Below, piece after piece: positions 7,715 through 17,760 of a DNA stretch of 64,000 nucleotides (positions within the stretch are counted from its first letter, which is position 1; each line of letters opens with the position of its first letter). The stretch lies in NCBI RefSeq assembly GCF_003387535.1, contig NZ_QUNR01000002.1:234514-298513 (forward strand), in the 5' to 3' direction. The position numbers and the translations under genes are program-made. Source of the DNA: Paraperlucidibaca baekdonensis (GTDB lineage Bacteria; Pseudomonadota; Gammaproteobacteria; Pseudomonadales; Moraxellaceae). The notes beneath the pieces are model-generated. The model saw nothing but the letters and a program-made list of their open reading frames with translations. It ran no database searches and was not told the origin of the DNA.

Positions 7715-7774
7715 ATTTGATTTATATATCAACAAAGTGCTATTTTCTTATTTTTATTGATATATAAATCAAAT
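7715..7774. promoter_or_regulatory. hipBA operator/promoter with perfect 18-bp inverted repeats
   Basis: Arms 7715-7732 and 7757-7774 are exact reverse complements, separated by 24 bp. Each arm contains its own dyad TTGATTTATATATCAA, so the pair looks like two operator sites for the HipB dimer. The right arm runs into the hipB ATG (7773). A possible promoter, TTGATT (7717) and TATTTT (7741), lies between and within the arms, so bound HipB would block transcription. The stretch is much richer in A+T than its surroundings. No Shine-Dalgarno is visible before the ATG. Confidence 0.8.
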
Positions 7775-8027
7775 GAAAGCACTCCATGAGCTTGGCGAGG
7801 CCGTTGCCACCCAGCGAAGACGCTTAAAATTAAAGCAGCAGCGTGTGGCCGAGCTGGCGGGCATTACGCCAGAGTCGCTTTCACGGTTTGAGCGCGGGCG
7901 ATGTGCTGAGTTCGGCGCGCGCAAGCTACTCTCTGTCTTGGCGATTCTACATATGGAAGTGAGTTTTGTGCCGGCCGGCCACGCCGGCACGCTGGATGAG
8001 TTACGTAAAGAGCGCCAGCAATCGTGA
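7773..8027 (+). CDS. hipB: HipB-type antitoxin (XRE-family DNA-binding protein)
   Basis: This small helix-turn-helix protein of 84 residues has an XRE fold spanning about residues 8-62 (AVATQRRRLKLKQQRVAELAG followed by ITPESLSRFERGR). HipB proteins neutralise the HipA kinase and repress their own operon. The stop overlaps the hipA start by 4 bp, the standard antitoxin-first order. The start codon lies inside the right arm of the operator and lacks a ribosome-binding site. The next internal Met is too late to keep the DNA-binding domain, so this ATG is preferred. The module sits between the dehydrogenase homologue and the phosphomannomutase, which suggests acquisition into an older cluster. 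Confidence 0.85.
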   Translation: MKALHELGEAVATQRRRLKLKQQRVAELAGITPESLSRFERGRCAEFGARKLLSVLAILHMEVSFVPAGHAGTLDELRKERQQS

Positions 8028-9325
8028 AACTTTCGATATTTACGTTAGGGCGAGAAGTCGCGGTATTGGAGTCAATCGGTGACTTTAAAAGCGCGCTGAC
8101 GTATCACGCGAGTGCCGAGCCAAGCGACCTAATATCACTCACCATGCGGGTTCGCAGTCAATCCTATATTTGGGATGATCAGCTGCCACCGGTACTGCAA
8201 ATGAATTTGCCAGAAGGCTACCTTCTGCAGATTTTGCAAGAGCAGTTTGGTCCACATATAGGCGCGAATCCTGTGGCTTTGCTAACCGTCATTGGTCGCT
8301 ACATGGTTGGGCGTACGCAAGTTGCCGCGCCAGGCGCAAATTTAGCTGAGTTGCCTGCGGCTATTGATGTGCAGGCGCTATTGCGAGGTGATAACTCAGC
8401 ACAGGCATTTGCTGAGTTGGTTCGCGCACATGCTATGAGTGGCGTGTCTGGGGTGGTTCCGAAATTTTTAGATGCGCAACAAAAGGCCAGTGTTATTACT
8501 CGCAAACACATTATTAAAGGTTCAACGCCGCAGCTACCGTACATCGCCCTCAATGAGCACTTGTGTATGCAAGTGGCCGCGAAAGTTATGCCAACTGCAA
8601 AAACAGAAATTTCAGATGATGCTCAAGCGTTGGTTGTTCATCGATTTGATGTCGATGCACAAGGTCAGTTGCATTGGGGCATGGAGGATTTTTGTGCCTT
8701 GCTCGGCCTGCGACCATCGGCAAAGTACGATACGACTTGGGAGCGTATAGCCAAGGCTGTGCGAGATTTAGTCGCAGGTGAGCAACAGCAACAGGTGTTG
8801 CGAGGCTTAGCAACGCAGCTATTACTAAGCTATGCGCTGCGCAATGCTGACTGCCATGCCAAGAATATAGCGCTGCTTTATAGCTCTCATGCCGATGCCC
8901 ACTTGGCGCCTACGTATGACATGCTTACCACGAGTGTTTATGCTGGTTACGAACATAATCCACCAAGTATCGGCTTTATGGGTAAGAAGACGTGGTTGCC
9001 GGGGAAAAATCTGCAGCGCTTTTTAGCCTCACAGTTTTCGCTGCCGTTGAAAGAGCAGGTACAAATAGTGGAGGCGATTAGCGAGGCAGTGCTCGAAGTA
9101 AGCGACGATGTTAGGTATCGGATGCGAGAACACGATGGCTTTCATGAGCTCGGTAAACGTATGCTATTTGCTTGGTCGGAGGGTGTGCAGGGTTTGCGTG
9201 ATAAGCGATCTTTTGCGATGCCAGCATGGCCGCTAAACGATAACTTTACGCAATTATCGGCACCAATTAAGCCCAAAAAATTGACCGAGCGGCATGGCTG
9301 GTCGCCGCTTTTAGGGCGAAAATAA
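8024..9325 (+). CDS. hipA: HipA-type serine/threonine kinase toxin
   Basis: The 433 residues cover both HipA parts: an N-terminal subdomain (about 1-100) and the kinase core. GVSGVVPKFL (about residue 144) resembles the HipA nucleotide/ejecting loop, KHIIKGST follows, and VVHRFDVD matches the conserved hinge. NADCHAKNIALL provides the catalytic Asp and Asn, and APTYDML the metal-binding Asp. All catalytic residues looked for are present, so an active kinase is likely. In E. coli HipA phosphorylates glutamyl-tRNA synthetase and halts growth; the target here is unknown. Translation is coupled to hipB by a 4-bp overlap. Confidence 0.88.
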   Translation: MKLSIFTLGREVAVLESIGDFKSALTYHASAEPSDLISLTMRVRSQSYIWDDQLPPVLQMNLPEGYLLQILQEQFGPHIGANPVALLTVIGRYMVGRTQVAAPGANLAELPAAIDVQALLRGDNSAQAFAELVRAHAMSGVSGVVPKFLDAQQKASVITRKHIIKGSTPQLPYIALNEHLCMQVAAKVMPTAKTEISDDAQALVVHRFDVDAQGQLHWGMEDFCALLGLRPSAKYDTTWERIAKAVRDLVAGEQQQQVLRGLATQLLLSYALRNADCHAKNIALLYSSHADAHLAPTYDMLTTSVYAGYEHNPPSIGFMGKKTWLPGKNLQRFLASQFSLPLKEQVQIVEAISEAVLEVSDDVRYRMREHDGFHELGKRMLFAWSEGVQGLRDKRSFAMPAWPLNDNFTQLSAPIKPKKLTERHGWSPLLGRK

Positions 9326-9359
9326 GTACATCATTCCTGTTTACCCAGTAAGGCCTTCT

Positions 9360-10844
9360 ATGACGACATCGCCGCAAAAATTGCCCGCCTTTAAGGCTTA
9401 CGATGTGCGCGGCCCCGTTCCCGCGCAGCTGCATATCGATATGGTCTATGCCATTGGCCGGGCTTACGCGCGGGTCATTCAGCCGCCGGGACCGGTGGCC
9501 ATTGGCTATGACATTCGCGACACCAGTGAGGACTTCGCCCGTGCGCTGGCGGCCGGGCTCAATGCCGAGGGTGTGGCCACGCGCGATATTGGTTTGGCTG
9601 GCACCGAGATGGTCTATCACGCGGCGGGCTCGCCGGGCTTACATGGCGAGGTCATGGGCGGCGGCGTGATGATCACCGCCAGTCACAACCCGGTCGGCGA
9701 TAACGGCATTAAGATGGTGCGCTATGAGTCGCGGCCCATCAGCGGCGATGACGGCTTGGCGGAAATGGAAGTGCTGACACGCCAGCTGCTGAGCGAGCAA
9801 GCGGCCCAGGACTCAGTAGCGCCCTACCATTTCGGCCCATTAACCAACGGCGAGCACTACCAGCCCAACCCGCAGCTGCATGCTAAGATGCCCATTGCCG
9901 ATACCTATCGCGACAAAGTGCGCTCATTTGTCGATTTTCCCGCGCTGAAAGCTGCCCTGGCAACACGTGATAGGCCATTGAACGTGGTGGTCAACGCCGG
10001 CAATGGCTGCGCGGGGCCATTTTTCGACAGCATCGCTGAAGGTCTGAAGCTAGACATCACCCGCGTCTTTCACACCCCCGATGGCCAATTCCCTAACGGC
10101 GTACCCAACCCCATGCTGGCGAAATGCCAAGAAGACACGGCCAAGGTGGTGCGTGCGCAAAAAGCCGATGTGGGCATTGCCTGGGATGGCGACTTTGACC
10201 GCTGCTTTTTCTTCGATGAAACCGGTGCCTTCATTGAGGGCTATTACCTCGTGGCCTTGCTCGGTACGCAGTTACTCAAGCACGAGCCGCAGGGCGCGGT
10301 GTGCTACGACACGCGTCTGACCTGGAACACCATCGCGCAAGTGGAGGCGATGGGGGCGCGCGCGGTGGTCAGCAAATGTGGCCACAGCTTCATCAAAGGC
10401 GCGCTGCGCCGCGAGGGAGCGGTGTATGGTGGCGAGATGTCGGCGCACCATTATTTCCGTGATTTTTACTGCTGTGACTCCGGCATGATCCCGTGGTTAT
10501 TACTGCTCGAGCGCCTCGTGGCCGAGGGTAAACCCTTGTCGAGTTTGGTCGCGCAAGCGCAAGCGGCCTACCCGTGCAGCGGCGAGATAAACTTCAAGGT
10601 CAGTGACGCCGCGGCGACACTACAGCGTGTCGATGCCGCGGTGCAGGCGCAGGTGAGTGCTGGCCGCGAGACCTTGGTCAGCGAGTCCATGCTTGATGGC
10701 ATCTCGCGTGAGTTTGCGCACTGGCGCTTTAATCTGCGCATGAGCAATACCGAGCCGGTGGTGCGTCTGAATGTGGAGTCGCGCGGCGACACGGCACTGA
10801 TGCAGGCGAAAACCGACTGGCTGCGCGGGTTGATTACGGCATAA
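9360..10844 (+). CDS. manB: Phosphomannomutase/phosphoglucomutase
   Basis: This 494-residue alpha-phosphohexomutase has all four site motifs in order: TASHNP (catalytic Ser, about residue 107), DGDFDR (metal binding), GGEMSAHHYFRD (sugar selection) and NTEPVVRLN (phosphate binding). GEMSAHHYF is typical of the CpsG/ManB/AlgC branch, which acts on mannose and often also glucose phosphates. It would supply mannose-1-phosphate or the glucose-1-phosphate used by GalU. Its position corresponds to pgm at the end of Acinetobacter capsule loci. It starts 34 bp after hipA. Confidence 0.9.
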   Translation: MTTSPQKLPAFKAYDVRGPVPAQLHIDMVYAIGRAYARVIQPPGPVAIGYDIRDTSEDFARALAAGLNAEGVATRDIGLAGTEMVYHAAGSPGLHGEVMGGGVMITASHNPVGDNGIKMVRYESRPISGDDGLAEMEVLTRQLLSEQAAQDSVAPYHFGPLTNGEHYQPNPQLHAKMPIADTYRDKVRSFVDFPALKAALATRDRPLNVVVNAGNGCAGPFFDSIAEGLKLDITRVFHTPDGQFPNGVPNPMLAKCQEDTAKVVRAQKADVGIAWDGDFDRCFFFDETGAFIEGYYLVALLGTQLLKHEPQGAVCYDTRLTWNTIAQVEAMGARAVVSKCGHSFIKGALRREGAVYGGEMSAHHYFRDFYCCDSGMIPWLLLLERLVAEGKPLSSLVAQAQAAYPCSGEINFKVSDAAATLQRVDAAVQAQVSAGRETLVSESMLDGISREFAHWRFNLRMSNTEPVVRLNVESRGDTALMQAKTDWLRGLITA

Positions 10845-10914
10845 ATCATCGCTGCAGATACAGGTGCTTGCAAAGGCGCTGGCACAGAAGGGCTAGGCGG
10901 GCTAGGAGGGCCAC

Positions 10915-11451
10915 ATGCAGGACGACCAAGACAAACACGACATGGCAGCGCGGCATTGGTATGTGCTGCAATGCAAGCCACGCGAGTGTGAGCGTGCGGT
11001 GGTGCAGTTGGCCAACCAGGGCTATGTGGCGTTTTTGCCGACGTTACGCCGTGAGGTCATTCGTCGCGGTCAGCGCACGGTGATTAGTGAGCCGTTATTT
11101 CCGCATTATATTTTTGTCCAGCTCAGTGCCACCGAAGATAACTGGGCGCCGATTCGCTCCACGCGCGGCGTGGCGAAAGTGCTGCGCTTTGGCGACTTGC
11201 CGCTGGCCGTGCCCGAGGCCATTGTGCGCGCGCTTCAGACTCGCGAGCAGGCGCAAGATGCCGGTGAAGCGACAGCCGCCGCGCTGTTTGCGCCGGGTCA
11301 AAGCGTGCGCATCAGCGAGGGACCATTGGCCGGCCTGGAGGCCGTTGTGGCCGCGCGTGATGGCAACGAGCGCGTGGTCTTGCTGCTGACTTTGCTGCAT
11401 CAGCAACAGCGCGTGAACCTGCCCATTGCGGCGATAAAAGCGACCGAGTAA
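10915..11451 (+). CDS. rfaH: Transcription/translation regulatory protein RfaH
   Basis: This NusG-family protein has 178 residues. The N-terminal NGN domain (about 13-115) begins [14 protein letters not shown] and includes [12 protein letters not shown]-terminal KOW region follows ([18 protein letters not shown]). The pattern fits RfaH rather than NusG, which is longer before the NGN and lies next to secE. RfaH binds RNA polymerase paused at ops elements and suppresses termination in long LPS, capsule and secretion operons. Its place in a polysaccharide-precursor cluster fits that role. A 70-bp gap separates it from manB, and no ops-like site was recognised in a leader within the window. Confidence 0.88.
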   Translation: MQDDQDKHDMAARHWYVLQCKPRECERAVVQLANQGYVAFLPTLRREVIRRGQRTVISEPLFPHYIFVQLSATEDNWAPIRSTRGVAKVLRFGDLPLAVPEAIVRALQTREQAQDAGEATAAALFAPGQSVRISEGPLAGLEAVVAARDGNERVVLLLTLLHQQQRVNLPIAAIKATE

Positions 11452-11515
11452 ATGTCGGCGCTGGGCATTTGCCGTTACAGTAGGCTTCTACCGCATTCGT
11501 TATAAGAACCTCATC

Positions 11516-13009
11516 ATGCCGCATTACATTTTATCCATCGACCAAGGTACCACCAGCACCCGCGCCATCGTTTTTGATGGCTCCGGCCATCGTGTGGCCA
11601 GCGCTCAGGCCGAACTCAAACAGCATTTCCCTGCCGATGGCTGGGTCGAGCACGACGCCATGGACATCTGGTGGGCGACCGAGACCGTCTGCCGCGATGC
11701 GCTGCGCAAGGGCGGTTTGCATGCGCGCGATATTGCCGCCATCGGCATTACCAATCAGCGCGAAACCACGGTGCTCTGGGATCGCGCCAATGGCATGCCG
11801 GTGCACCGCGCCATTGTCTGGCAAGATCGGCGCACCGGTGAGCGCTGCGCCGAGCTTAAAGCGCAGGGCTATGAGCCGCTGATTCAGGCGCGTACCGGCC
11901 TGCTGCTTGACCCGTATTTTTCCGCCACCAAGCTGGCGTGGCTACTCGATCATGTGCCCAATGCCCGCGCGCGCGCCGAGCGGGGTGAGCTGGCCTTTGG
12001 CACCATCGACAGCTGGTTGTTATGGAAACTCACGCATGGCCAAGTGCACGCCACCGATGCCACCAATGCCTCGCGCACGCTGCTGTTTAACATCCGCACA
12101 CAATGCTGGGATGAAGAGCTGTTGCATCTGTTTAATATCCCTGCCGCTGTGCTGCCGGTAGTGAAAGATTCCAGTGCCGATTTTGGCCTCTGTGCACCCG
12201 ATTTTTTGGGCGCGCCCATTCCGATTTGTGGCATGGCCGGTGATCAACAGGCCGCGCTCATTGGTCAGGCCTGCTTTGCGCCGGGCATGGTGAAAAGTAC
12301 CTATGGCACGGGGTGCTTTATGATGACCAACACCGGCACGACGCTCGTGCAGTCGGATAATCGCCTGCTCACCACGGTGGCCTATCGCCTGAATGGCCAA
12401 ACCACCTACGCGGTAGAGGGCTCGATTTTCGTGGCTGGCGCCACCATCCAATGGCTGCGTGACGGCCTCAAGCTCATCGAGAATGCCTCCGATACCCAGG
12501 CGATAGCCGAGGCCACCGGCGATGCCCGCGGCGTGTATATGGTGCCGGCGTTTACCGGGCTGGGCGCGCCGTATTGGGACCCGCGTGCGCGCGGTGCCAT
12601 CTTTGGCCTCACCCGCGATACTGGCATTGGTGAGATAGTCACTGCCGGTTTGCAATCGGTGTGCTTCCAGACCCGCGATTTGATGGAAGCGATGACCCGC
12701 GATGGTGCTTCCAAGGTCACCACGCTGCGCATCGATGGCGGTATGGTGGTGAATAATTGGGTGGCGCAATCGCTCGCCGACATCATTGGTGTGCCGGTCG
12801 ATCGCCCGGTGGTGACTGAAACGACTGCCTTAGGCGCGGCATTTTTGGCGGGCCTGCAGGTCGGTATTTTTGCCTCGCTGGACGCCATTTCAGCGCTATG
12901 GAGTTGTGACCGTCGCTTTGAGCCATCGATGAATGAAGACAAACGCAGCTCACTCTATGTTGGCTGGCTTGATGCCGTGCGCCGTGTCGCCTCGGAACCA
13001 ATTAGTTGA
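11516..13009 (+). CDS. glpK: Glycerol kinase
   Basis: GlpK (497 residues) phosphorylates glycerol to glycerol-3-phosphate with ATP. It belongs to the FGGY kinases: [13 protein letters not shown] at the N-terminus, [25 protein letters not shown] in the ATPase core and [11 protein letters not shown] near the C-terminus. Full family length suggests an intact enzyme. The product can enter phospholipid synthesis or be oxidised by GlpD, encoded separately at 30015. No glycerol facilitator or GlpR regulator lies beside it, unlike many glp operons. Confidence 0.96.
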   Translation: MPHYILSIDQGTTSTRAIVFDGSGHRVASAQAELKQHFPADGWVEHDAMDIWWATETVCRDALRKGGLHARDIAAIGITNQRETTVLWDRANGMPVHRAIVWQDRRTGERCAELKAQGYEPLIQARTGLLLDPYFSATKLAWLLDHVPNARARAERGELAFGTIDSWLLWKLTHGQVHATDATNASRTLLFNIRTQCWDEELLHLFNIPAAVLPVVKDSSADFGLCAPDFLGAPIPICGMAGDQQAALIGQACFAPGMVKSTYGTGCFMMTNTGTTLVQSDNRLLTTVAYRLNGQTTYAVEGSIFVAGATIQWLRDGLKLIENASDTQAIAEATGDARGVYMVPAFTGLGAPYWDPRARGAIFGLTRDTGIGEIVTAGLQSVCFQTRDLMEAMTRDGASKVTTLRIDGGMVVNNWVAQSLADIIGVPVDRPVVTETTALGAAFLAGLQVGIFASLDAISALWSCDRRFEPSMNEDKRSSLYVGWLDAVRRVASEPIS

Positions 13010-13058
13010 CTATGGGTGCAAAAGGTAGCATTCTGAATCAGCCTTGGAGGATTTTTGC

Positions 13059-13292
13059 ATGAGCACGCCAGTAAAATTAGATAACGCCTTAGTCGAGTCA
13101 GCGCGCATTTATGGCCAAGCGGTGCATCGCTCCACGCCCAAGCAAATTGAGCATTGGGCCACGGTGGGGCGTATTGCCGAGGCGAATCCAGAATATTCCT
13201 ACGCGTGCATTGTGAGCCTGCTGCGCTCAAAGGCGGAGGCCGCAGCGGGTGAGCTTACACCCTACACATTTGACGATGACGTGACGCGTTAA
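13059..13292 (+). CDS. ParD-like antitoxin of a type II toxin-antitoxin pair
   Basis: This is a 77-residue protein starting MSTPVKLDNALVESARIYG and containing STPKQIEHWATVGRIAE, a pattern of the ParD-like antitoxin family (PF11903). The ATG at 13059 is chosen because GGAGG lies 8 nt upstream; an in-frame TTG at 13044 lacks a site. The C-terminus is acidic (TFDDDVTR), as expected of a toxin-binding tail. The stop is directly followed by the toxin start. Function is inferred from the family and the pairing. Confidence 0.75.
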   Translation: MSTPVKLDNALVESARIYGQAVHRSTPKQIEHWATVGRIAEANPEYSYACIVSLLRSKAEAAAGELTPYTFDDDVTR

Positions 13293-13571
13293 GTGTCGTG
13301 GCAACTACTGCAAACGCCTGAGTTTGCTCGCAGTATTAAAAAGCTCACTAAGCAACAAAAACAAGCGCTTGATGGCGCATTGCGATCACTGCTTGCAGAG
13401 CCATTGTGTGGAGAGCTTAAAGTTGGTGATTTGGCCGGTGTCAGAGTTTATAAATTTCATTTACTGAAGCAGCCTGTTTTGCTCGCCTATGAAGTCGAGG
13501 AAGGCCGGCTGATGTTGTACTTGCTCAAATTAGGTAGTCACGAAAACTTCTATCGTGACCTAAAACGCTAA
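13293..13571 (+). CDS. RelE/ParE-family toxin
   Basis: This basic 92-residue protein has the RelE/ParE superfamily layout: an N-terminal strand and two helices ([22 protein letters not shown]), then [22 protein letters not shown] and a C-terminal [16 protein letters not shown]. The ending [10 protein letters not shown] is common in RelE-like mRNA interferases, so ribosome-dependent mRNA cleavage is likelier than gyrase poisoning, but this is not certain. The GTG start directly abuts the antitoxin stop, so expression depends on coupling. The pair lies between glpK and galE. Confidence 0.75.
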   Translation: MSWQLLQTPEFARSIKKLTKQQKQALDGALRSLLAEPLCGELKVGDLAGVRVYKFHLLKQPVLLAYEVEEGRLMLYLLKLGSHENFYRDLKR

Positions 13572-13584
13572 CAAGGATGATTGC

Positions 13585-14604
13585 ATGACGATTTTGGTCA
13601 CCGGCGGGGCCGGCTATATTGGTTCGCATACGCTTATCGAGCTCATGGCAGCAGGGCACGACGTGCTGGTGCTGGATAATTATAGCAATGCCAGCGCTGA
13701 GTCATTGCGCCGAGTTGAGCAGATCGCGGGTCGCCGCGTGGCGTGCATTGAGGGCGATATTCGCGATAAGACAGTGCTCGCGAAGGTCTTCGCTACGCAT
13801 GATATTTCTGCGGTTATTCATTTTGCCGGCTTGAAGGCGGTTGGCGAAAGCGTTGAGCAGCCACTAAAATATTACGACAACAATGTCCATGGCTCGCAAG
13901 TGCTGGTCGAGGCCATGCGCGAGGCAGGCGTGTTTACGCTGGTGTTTAGCTCGTCGGCCACGGTCTATGGCGAGCCAGCGCAAATGCCCATCAGCGAGGC
14001 CTGCCCAGTGGGCCGCCCGACCAATCCGTATGGTCGCTCCAAGCTCATGGTTGAAGACATTCTGCGTGATGTAAGTGTCTCTGATGCGCGCTGGAATATC
14101 GCGATTTTGCGCTATTTTAACCCCGTGGGTGCGCACAATAGCGGCCTGATCGGCGAAGATCCTCAGGGCATTCCCAATAATCTGCTGCCCTACATCAGTC
14201 AGGTTGCTGTGGGCAAACTGGCCACGCTCTCGGTGTTTGGTGACGACTATGCCACGCCCGATGGCACGGGCGTGCGTGACTATATTCATGTCGTGGATTT
14301 GGCGCAGGGCCACGTGGCGGCGCTGAAATTTTTGGCGCGTGAGGGCGGTGTGCACACCTGGAATCTCGGCACTGGCCAGGGCTATTCGGTGCTGGAGATG
14401 GTCCATGCTTTCGAGCAGGCCAGTGGTGCGGCCGTGCCGTATGCGCTGATGCCGCGCCGCGCGGGTGACATTGCCACCTGCTACGCTGACCCGCAGAAAG
14501 CCAGCAGCGAGTTGGGCTGGCGGGCCACGCGCGGCCTCAGTGAGATGATGCAAGATACTTGGCGCTGGCAATCGCAAAACCCGAATGGTTTCCGAGAAGC
14601 ATGA
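13585..14604 (+). CDS. galE: UDP-glucose 4-epimerase
   Basis: This is an extended short-chain dehydrogenase of 339 residues. [12 protein letters not shown] is the NAD-binding loop, [13 protein letters not shown] follows, SSATVYG supplies the catalytic Ser/Thr, and [11 protein letters not shown] holds the Tyr-x3-Lys. It interconverts UDP-glucose and UDP-galactose; some members also act on the N-acetylated sugars (Gne), which cannot be settled here. With galU and manB it provides galactose donors for surface glycans. It follows the toxin gene by 13 bp and overlaps the next methyltransferase gene by 4 bp. Confidence 0.94.
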   Translation: MTILVTGGAGYIGSHTLIELMAAGHDVLVLDNYSNASAESLRRVEQIAGRRVACIEGDIRDKTVLAKVFATHDISAVIHFAGLKAVGESVEQPLKYYDNNVHGSQVLVEAMREAGVFTLVFSSSATVYGEPAQMPISEACPVGRPTNPYGRSKLMVEDILRDVSVSDARWNIAILRYFNPVGAHNSGLIGEDPQGIPNNLLPYISQVAVGKLATLSVFGDDYATPDGTGVRDYIHVVDLAQGHVAALKFLAREGGVHTWNLGTGQGYSVLEMVHAFEQASGAAVPYALMPRRAGDIATCYADPQKASSELGWRATRGLSEMMQDTWRWQSQNPNGFREA

Positions 14605-15161
14605 GCGTGTCGCCACCAAACGATGCGCCGAGCGCTTCGGGGCCGGTGCCAAGCTTCGTCGCCATTGGCCTAGAAAACCCGAAAACGCCCGATAACGTTG
14701 GCTCGGTGCTACGTGCTGTCGGCTGTTTCAATGCGCAGGCGGTGTACTACACCGGCCAGCGTTATGACATCGCCGCCAAGCATCATACCGACACCAAAAA
14801 TGTGCAGAGCCGTGTGCCGTTGGAGCGCACGTATTCATGGGCTGAGCTCAAAGCGCAGCTGCCCGAGGGCACAAAAATGGTCTGCGTGGAGCTCGCTTTA
14901 GGCGCGACCAGTTTGCCCGAGTTTGAGCATCCAGAACGCGCGCTTTATGTGTTTGGCCCAGAGGATGGCAGCTTGGCGAAAGCCGCCGTGAGTGCGGCCG
15001 ATGCGGTGGTGTATATCCCCACCATTGGCTGTTTGAATTTGGCGGCCACGGTTAATGTGCTGCTCTACGATCGCTTACTCAAGCGCGGCGCAACGCTCGA
15101 TAAAACCGGCGACGAGCTAATTTTGGCGAGCCGCGATAACCGCAACCGACTCAAGGTTTAG
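14601..15161 (+). CDS. SpoU/TrmH-family RNA methyltransferase
   Basis: This SPOUT-class enzyme of about 186 residues uses S-adenosylmethionine to methylate RNA, usually ribose 2'-O. It has the three SpoU motifs: [14 protein letters not shown] (motif 1), [10 protein letters not shown] (motif 2) and [19 protein letters not shown] (motif 3), the knot that binds the cofactor. Whether it modifies tRNA or rRNA is not evident. The start is taken as the ATG that overlaps the galE stop (ATGA). Its stop overlaps the convergent argF stop. Confidence 0.85.
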   Translation: MSVSPPNDAPSASGPVPSFVAIGLENPKTPDNVGSVLRAVGCFNAQAVYYTGQRYDIAAKHHTDTKNVQSRVPLERTYSWAELKAQLPEGTKMVCVELALGATSLPEFEHPERALYVFGPEDGSLAKAAVSAADAVVYIPTIGCLNLAATVNVLLYDRLLKRGATLDKTGDELILASRDNRNRLKV

Positions 15162-16069
15162 CGCGCACCGACTAGCAAAAATTCCAGCAAGGCCTTTTGC
15201 GCATGCAGTCGATTTTCCGCCTCATCCCAGACTACGCTACGACGATCATCGAGCATGTCTTCGGAGATTTCCTCACCCCGATGCGCCGGTAAGCAGTGCA
15301 TAAATAGCGCGTCATCGGCGGCATGATCCATCAGGCGCGGGTTGACCTGATACATGGAGAAGCGCCGCTTACGCACACTCTGTTCCGACTCCTGACCCAT
15401 GCTGGTCCAGACATCGGTGGCGACCAAGTGCGCACCCTCGGCGGCCTCCTCAGCCGTTTTCACCAACGTCGCGCAGTGCGCGTACTGCTCGAGCATGTCG
15501 GGGTCGGGCTCAAAGCCGTAAGGGCAGGCAATGCGCAGGTGAAAGCCGAACTGATGCGCGGCATGCACATAGCTATTGCACATATTATTGCCATCGCCGA
15601 CCCAGGCAAATTCGCGACCCGCCAAGGCACCGCGATGCTCAACAAAGGTTTGCAAATCGGCCAGCAGTTGGCAGGGATGATGGTCATCGGTGAGGGCGTT
15701 AATCACCGGCACCCGCGAATAAGCCGCAAAGCGCTCAATGGTGGCGTGCTCAAAGGTACGGATCATCACCGCGTCGACCATGCGGGAGATGACTCGTGCC
15801 GAGTCCTCAATGGGCTCGCCGCGACCCAGCTGCGTGTCGCGTGGCGATAGAAAAATCGCCGAGCCGCCAAACTGCGCCATGCCGGCTTCAAACGACACGC
15901 GCGTGCGCGTCGAGGACTTCTCGAAGATCATGCCCAGCACGCGATTTTTCAGCGGCTCATAAATCTCACCTGCGCGCAGCAGGCGCTTGAGCTCAATGGC
16001 GCGGTCGAGTACGCCTTGCAGTTCCGCCGGAGTGAAGTCGAGTAGCGTGAGAAAGTGACGAGTACTCAT
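15158..16069 (-). CDS. argF: Ornithine carbamoyltransferase
   Basis: ArgF (303 residues) joins carbamoyl phosphate and ornithine to give citrulline in arginine synthesis. STRTR (carbamoyl-phosphate binding), [11 protein letters not shown] and [10 protein letters not shown] (ornithine/catalytic Cys) are all present. It lies downstream of argD with a 4-bp overlap, so the two form an arginine operon read leftward. No ArgR box was identified with confidence. Confidence 0.95.
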   Translation of the reverse strand: MSTRHFLTLLDFTPAELQGVLDRAIELKRLLRAGEIYEPLKNRVLGMIFEKSSTRTRVSFEAGMAQFGGSAIFLSPRDTQLGRGEPIEDSARVISRMVDAVMIRTFEHATIERFAAYSRVPVINALTDDHHPCQLLADLQTFVEHRGALAGREFAWVGDGNNMCNSYVHAAHQFGFHLRIACPYGFEPDPDMLEQYAHCATLVKTAEEAAEGAHLVATDVWTSMGQESEQSVRKRRFSMYQVNPRLMDHAADDALFMHCLPAHRGEEISEDMLDDRRSVVWDEAENRLHAQKALLEFLLVGAR

Positions 16070-17262
16070 GCGCGCGCCTCATGGCTTGGCGCTAAAAATG
16101 CTCGTGCCAAGGCGCTGATGCGGCTCACCAGTTCGTCGCTCTCGGCCGCCGTTAAAATTAGCGGTGGCAATAAGCGAATGCGATTTTCAGCACTGACAAT
16201 TAGCAGCACACCGGCCTCGCGCGCCAAGGCCACCAACTCTGTGCAGGGCTTCGGCAGCACCACGCCGAGCATCAGACCGGCGCCCTCTACATACACGCCT
16301 AAATCGCCGAGCTCGCGGGTAAAGCCGTCGCGAATGCGCTGGCCCATGACCTCGGCGTTGGCCACGACGCCATCGAGCAGGCCGTCCATGGTCGCCAATG
16401 CCGCCGCACAGCCGAGCGGCGTACCGCCATAGGTAGTGCCATGTTTGCCTGGGCTAAACAGCTCAGTGGCCCGGCCGGAGACCAGCGTGGCGCCAATCGG
16501 GAAGCCATTACCGAGGCCTTTGGCGGTGCTCAAAACATCCGGCAAAATGCCCGCGTGTTGGTAAGCAAAGTAGCGCCCGGTGCGGCCGTTGCCGGTTTGG
16601 ATTTCGTCGATCATCAGCAGCCAATCGTGCTGATCGCAGAGTTCGCGCAGTGACTTTAAGTAGCCAAAGCCAGCTTTCGCGGTGCGTACGCCGCTTTCAC
16701 CTTGAATCGGTTCGACCAAGATCGCCACGATGTTGGGGTTGCGCGCGGCCACGGCTTTAATGGCCTCAAGATCATCAAACGGTACACGCTCAAAGCCTTG
16801 TACCAGCGGCCCGAAACCTTCTTGAATTTTCGCATTGCCGGTGGCGGTTAGGGTCGCCATGGTGCGGCCATGAAAGCTGTTTTCCATGACAATAATCGTC
16901 GGCGTTTCAATGCCTTTGCTGTAGCCATGCAGCCGGGCGAGTTTGATCGCGGCTTCATTGGCCTCGGCGCCGGAGTTGCCAAAAAACGCCCGGCTCATGC
17001 CCGATACCGCACACAGGCGTTCGGCGAGCTGCTCTTGCAACGGCACGCGATACAAATTGGAGGTGTGCACCAGCGTGCTGGCCTGCTCAGCAATGGCTTT
17101 CGCCACGCCCGGATGCGCATGACCTAGCCCACAAACGGCGATGCCGGCGGTGGTATCGAGGTAGCGCTTGCCATCGCTGTCATAAAGCCAAATGCCTTCG
17201 CCGCGCACAAACGCTACGGGCTGGCGTGCATAAGTTGGCATGAGAGTGATGGGGGCGGTCAT
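16066..17262 (-). CDS. argD: Acetylornithine aminotransferase
   Basis: This class III PLP aminotransferase of about 398 residues is active in arginine synthesis and often also as succinyldiaminopimelate aminotransferase in lysine synthesis. [29 protein letters not shown] (cofactor-binding Asp) and [13 protein letters not shown] (the PLP Lys) are seen. The ATG at 17262 ([12 protein letters not shown]) fits family starts; a 41-residue upstream extension is unlikely. It overlaps argF and is divergent from the glutaredoxin gene. Confidence 0.93.
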   Translation of the reverse strand: MTAPITLMPTYARQPVAFVRGEGIWLYDSDGKRYLDTTAGIAVCGLGHAHPGVAKAIAEQASTLVHTSNLYRVPLQEQLAERLCAVSGMSRAFFGNSGAEANEAAIKLARLHGYSKGIETPTIIVMENSFHGRTMATLTATGNAKIQEGFGPLVQGFERVPFDDLEAIKAVAARNPNIVAILVEPIQGESGVRTAKAGFGYLKSLRELCDQHDWLLMIDEIQTGNGRTGRYFAYQHAGILPDVLSTAKGLGNGFPIGATLVSGRATELFSPGKHGTTYGGTPLGCAAALATMDGLLDGVVANAEVMGQRIRDGFTRELGDLGVYVEGAGLMLGVVLPKPCTELVALAREAGVLLIVSAENRIRLLPPLILTAAESDELVSRISALARAFLAPSHEARA

Positions 17263-17343
17263 GATGGCAGGCCTGCTGATCGATAAAAAGGCAATCGCGG
17301 AGTGTAGCGCCGGGGCGGAGTTTCGCCAAGACACTTGGCAGTC

Positions 17344-17352
17344 TGCTATATT
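17344..17352 (+). promoter_or_regulatory. Extended -10 promoter for the glutaredoxin gene
   Basis: TGCTATATT matches TGn plus a -10 hexamer. The predicted start near 17359 leaves a leader of about 50 nt that contains the perfect 10-bp palindrome GCCACGTGGC (17370-17379). Confidence 0.4.
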
Positions 17353-17409
17353 ATCTCCCTGCTCGCCACGCCACGTGGCATCCACTTTTTTTAGTAATGA
17401 GATGCGTCC

Positions 17410-17727
17410 ATGGAAATCGAAGCCTTAATCAACAAACAAATCGCCGACAACACCGTGCTGCTCTTTATGAAAGGCACGCCGCAATTTCCCCAGTGTGGTT
17501 TTTCCGCGCGCACCGTGGAAGCCATGGTGCAAGTCGGTGAACCGTTTGCCTATGTGAACATCCTGGAAAATCCAGAAATTCGTGCGACCTTGCCGAAAAT
17601 TGCCAACTGGCCCACCTTCCCGCAGCTGTGGGTCAAAGGCGAGCTGATTGGCGGCTGCGATATCGTCATGGAAATGGCGCAAAAGGGTGAGCTGGCCTCC
17701 TTGATTAAAGAAGCCGTCGCCAAGTAA
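17410..17727 (+). CDS. grxD: Monothiol glutaredoxin, Grx4 family
   Basis: This 105-residue thioredoxin-fold protein has the active site CGFS (Cys29), preceded by FMKGTPQFPQ, and the glutathione-binding WPTFPQLWVKGELIGGCDI. Such proteins bind a bridged [2Fe-2S] cluster and act in iron-sulfur delivery, often with a BolA partner; a bolA gene lies 2.5 kb away at 20260. Length and motifs are standard. It is divergent from argD. Confidence 0.95.
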   Translation: MEIEALINKQIADNTVLLFMKGTPQFPQCGFSARTVEAMVQVGEPFAYVNILENPEIRATLPKIANWPTFPQLWVKGELIGGCDIVMEMAQKGELASLIKEAVAK

Positions 17728-17760
17728 CCCCTCGCAATACCCACGCTAATGGAGTTCAGC

